Below are positions 43,400-45,145 of a stretch of 45,145 nt of DNA, one piece after another. Source of the DNA: JBBECF01 sp040881945 (lineage in GTDB: Bacteria; Pseudomonadota; Alphaproteobacteria; Dongiales; Dongiaceae). Location of the stretch: contig JBBECF010000023.1 in the NCBI GenBank assembly GCA_040881945.1, positions 1-45,145 of the forward strand, in the 5' to 3' direction. Within the stretch, counting starts at the first letter, position 1. Each line of letters starts with the position of its first letter. A model generated the notes under the pieces. The model was not told the DNA's origin and ran no database searches. It saw nothing but the letters and a program-made list of their open reading frames with translations. A program made the translations under genes and the position numbers.

Positions 43400-44579
43400 G
43401 CGGGACCGGCGACGCCGCGGCGTCGCCGGATCCGAGCGCGTCGCCGAGCGCGTCGATGACGCGGTCCTGGGCGGCGGCATCGAGATAGGCGTGGATGGGC
43501 AGGCTGAGCACGCGGCCGGCCAGCCGCTCGGAGACCGGCAGGCCGCCGGGCGGCGCCGGGAAGTCCCGATAGGCCGGCTGGCGGTGCAGCGGCAGCCGGT
43601 AATGGACCGCGGTCGGCACGCCGGCGGCCTTGAGCCGAGCGGCCACGGCGTCGCGATCATCGGCCAGGACCGTGTACTGCGCCCAGACCGAGGCCGCGCC
43701 GTCGATCGGACGCGGCACGGTCACGAGGTCCGCGAGCGCGGCGTCGTAGCGGTCGGCGACGCGCTGGCGCGCCGCGATCTCGTCCGGGAAGATCGCGAGT
43801 TTCTCGATCAGCACCGCCGCCTGGAGCGTGTCGAGCCGGCCGTTGAGGCCGATTCGCACGTTGTCGTACCTGTCCGTCCCCTGGCCGTGGACGCGCAGCG
43901 AACGTAAGCGCGCGGCCAGGTCGTCGTCGTCGGTGAGGACGGCGCCGCCGTCGCCATAGCAGCCGAGCGGTTTCGACGGATAGAAGCTGATCGCGGTGGC
44001 GTCGCCGAGCGTGCCCACCCTGCGGCCGGCCAAATCGGCGCCGAAGCTTTGCGCCGCGTCGGCCAGCAGGAACAGCCGGTTCGCGGCGGCGATCGGCGCG
44101 ATGGCGCGATAGTCCGCCGGCTGGCCGAACAGATCGACGGGAACGACGGCGGTGGGCCGAAGGCCGCCGGCGCGCGCCGCGCCGATCGCCGCCGCCAACC
44201 CCGCCGGGTCGAGGTTGAAGCTGTCCTCGCGGACATCGACGAAGACCGGCGTGGCGCCGACCAGGACGACGGCCTCGGCCGGCGCGCAGAAGGTGAAGGC
44301 GGGCACGAAGACCGCATCGCCGCGGCCGATCCCCTTGGCCATCAACGCCATTTGCAGCGCCGTCGTGCCGCTGGCGCAGGTCACGACATGGCGGGCGCCG
44401 CAGAAGGCGGCGAGCCGCGCCTCCAGCTCGGCCACCTCCGGCCCCATGATGAAGGCGCCGTGATCGAGCACGGCCGCCATCGCTCGATCGAGACGCGCGC
44501 CGAGCCGGCGGCGCTGCGCCTGTAGATCGACGAAGGGGATCGCGCCCGGCGCGGTGTCGAGCGGCGCAATGCGGGGCAT
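43377..44579 (-). CDS. DegT/DnrJ/EryC1/StrS-family aminotransferase
   Basis: The 400-aa PLP enzyme has the sugar-aminotransferase signatures IPFVDLQAQ, TCASGTTALQMALMA, PAFTFCAPAEAV, LADAAQSFGA and SFYPSKPLGCYGDGGA with the PLP lysine at 203, then NVRIGLNGRLDTLQAAVL. Such enzymes aminate nucleotide-linked keto-sugars for cell-surface glycans. No other sugar-biosynthesis gene is in the window, so its pathway is not evident. The last 20 or so residues are non-conserved and overlap the convergent gene. Confidence 0.9.
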   Translation of the reverse strand: MPRIAPLDTAPGAIPFVDLQAQRRRLGARLDRAMAAVLDHGAFIMGPEVAELEARLAAFCGARHVVTCASGTTALQMALMAKGIGRGDAVFVPAFTFCAPAEAVVLVGATPVFVDVREDSFNLDPAGLAAAIGAARAGGLRPTAVVPVDLFGQPADYRAIAPIAAANRLFLLADAAQSFGADLAGRRVGTLGDATAISFYPSKPLGCYGDGGAVLTDDDDLAARLRSLRVHGQGTDRYDNVRIGLNGRLDTLQAAVLIEKLAIFPDEIAARQRVADRYDAALADLVTVPRPIDGAASVWAQYTVLADDRDAVAARLKAAGVPTAVHYRLPLHRQPAYRDFPAPPGGLPVSERLAGRVLSLPIHAYLDAAAQDRVIDALGDALGSGDAAASPVPLTAPVAS

Positions 44580-44683
44580 CGGGTTCTTTCTCGCCGGGCC
44601 TCGGGAGCCGTCAGTCTATATCGCCGGCCGGCGCCGCGGCACAGCGGAATTTCGTCCGGGTTTGGCGGCGGAGGGCCACCGGC

Positions 44684-45145
44684 TCAGCCGGCGGCCGACG
44701 GCACGCGGCAGAAGGCGGCGCCGCGCTTTTCCAGGTAGCGCTGGTGATAGTCCTCGGCGAGATGGAACGCCGGGGCCGCGACGATCTCGGTCACGATCGA
44801 ACGCCGATGGCGGCCGGAGGCCTGCAAGCGCTCCTTCGACGCGCGCGCGGCCGCTTCCTGTTCGGGCGTGTGGAAGAAGATGACCGAACGGTACTGCGTC
44901 CCGACATCGGGGCCCTGGCGGTTGGGCGTCGTCGGGTCGTGTATGTCCCAGAACAGGTCGAGAAGCTGATCGTAGGAAACCCGGTCCGGGTCGTACTCGA
45001 CGCGCACCGCCTCGGCATGGCCGGTGCGCCCGGAACAGACCTCGCGGTAGGTCGGGCCGGGCGCGGTGCCCCCCGAATATCCGACCGCCGTCGCCGTCAC
45101 GCCCTCGATCAGGCGGAACGCCGCCTCGACGCCCCAGAAACAGCC
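44684..45145 (-). CDS. msrA: Peptide methionine sulfoxide reductase MsrA, 3' part
   Basis: MsrA reduces methionine-S-sulfoxide in proteins. The frame stays open to the window edge, so the 5' end is missing; the visible 153 codons begin exactly at the catalytic GCFWG motif. YSGGTAPGPTYREVCSGRTG, LFWDIHDPTTPNRQGPDVGT, YRSVIF and AEDYHQRYL are typical. Only a short start region lies outside. The 104-nt gap to the aminotransferase gene holds no feature I recognise. Confidence 0.95.
   Translation of the reverse strand, partial: GCFWGVEAAFRLIEGVTATAVGYSGGTAPGPTYREVCSGRTGHAEAVRVEYDPDRVSYDQLLDLFWDIHDPTTPNRQGPDVGTQYRSVIFFHTPEQEAAARASKERLQASGRHRRSIVTEIVAAPAFHLAEDYHQRYLEKRGAAFCRVPSAAG

Overview
The window is a GC-rich, densely packed chromosomal segment. 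Its gene content points to an alphaproteobacterium, probably near Rhodospirillales: cco (cbb3 oxidase) genes, a RibB fused to a degenerate RibA-like domain, a MucR/Ros regulator, NrdR-GlyA and rib-nusB-thiL clusters, and alphaproteobacterial small families (DUF6867-like, DUF6898-like). The order-level placement is inference. I saw no rRNA, tRNA, CRISPR array, transposase or phage gene.

Layout. 1-6899: cbb3 cytochrome oxidase genes ccoN (3' part), ccoO, ccoQ, ccoP, followed by the maturation genes ccoG, ccoH, ccoI, ccoS, all on +. 6981-9062: recG, convergent with a DUF502 membrane protein. 10010-12772: a cysteine-desulfurase-like PLP enzyme, then minus-strand genes for two secreted proteins of unknown function and an orphan FliL-like protein. 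12858-20541 (minus): ribD, ribE, ribB(X), ribH, nusB and thiL make up a riboflavin/thiamine cofactor operon; nrdR, glyA and rpiB lie upstream. 20792-21625: a MucR-family regulator and a small protein. 21678-27480 (minus): a branched-chain amino acid type ABC transporter (livH, livM, livG, livF, a DUF6867-like membrane protein, livJ). 27738-30897 (minus): a PhnD-like binding protein, a membrane PAS histidine kinase and a DUF6898-like small protein. 31120-32337: glutaryl-CoA dehydrogenase. 32431-33071: a VapBC toxin-antitoxin pair. 33115-36369: a phytanoyl-CoA-dioxygenase-like enzyme, a second and divergent GlyA, and an iron-type alcohol dehydrogenase. 36643-40076: a MarR regulator divergent from a three-gene ABC importer. 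40264-41016: a nucleotidyltransferase and a HEPN domain fused in one reading frame. 41178-45145: moaA, a CBS-domain protein, a glycine-zipper protein, a DegT-type aminotransferase and the msrA 3' part.

The most notable points are these. A 184-nt palindromic element lies between nusB and thiL; its 25-nt arms supply the stop codon of one gene and the start codon of the other. The MntA-HepT-like fusion keeps an internal ribosome-binding site and start for the HEPN half. The second GlyA has changed active-site positions and sits beside an Fe(II)/2-oxoglutarate oxygenase gene. A PhnD-like binding protein is paired with a histidine kinase without any transporter genes. The RibB fusion has lost the GTP cyclohydrolase II zinc site. 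Several families of palindromic intergenic repeats interrupt otherwise compact operons.
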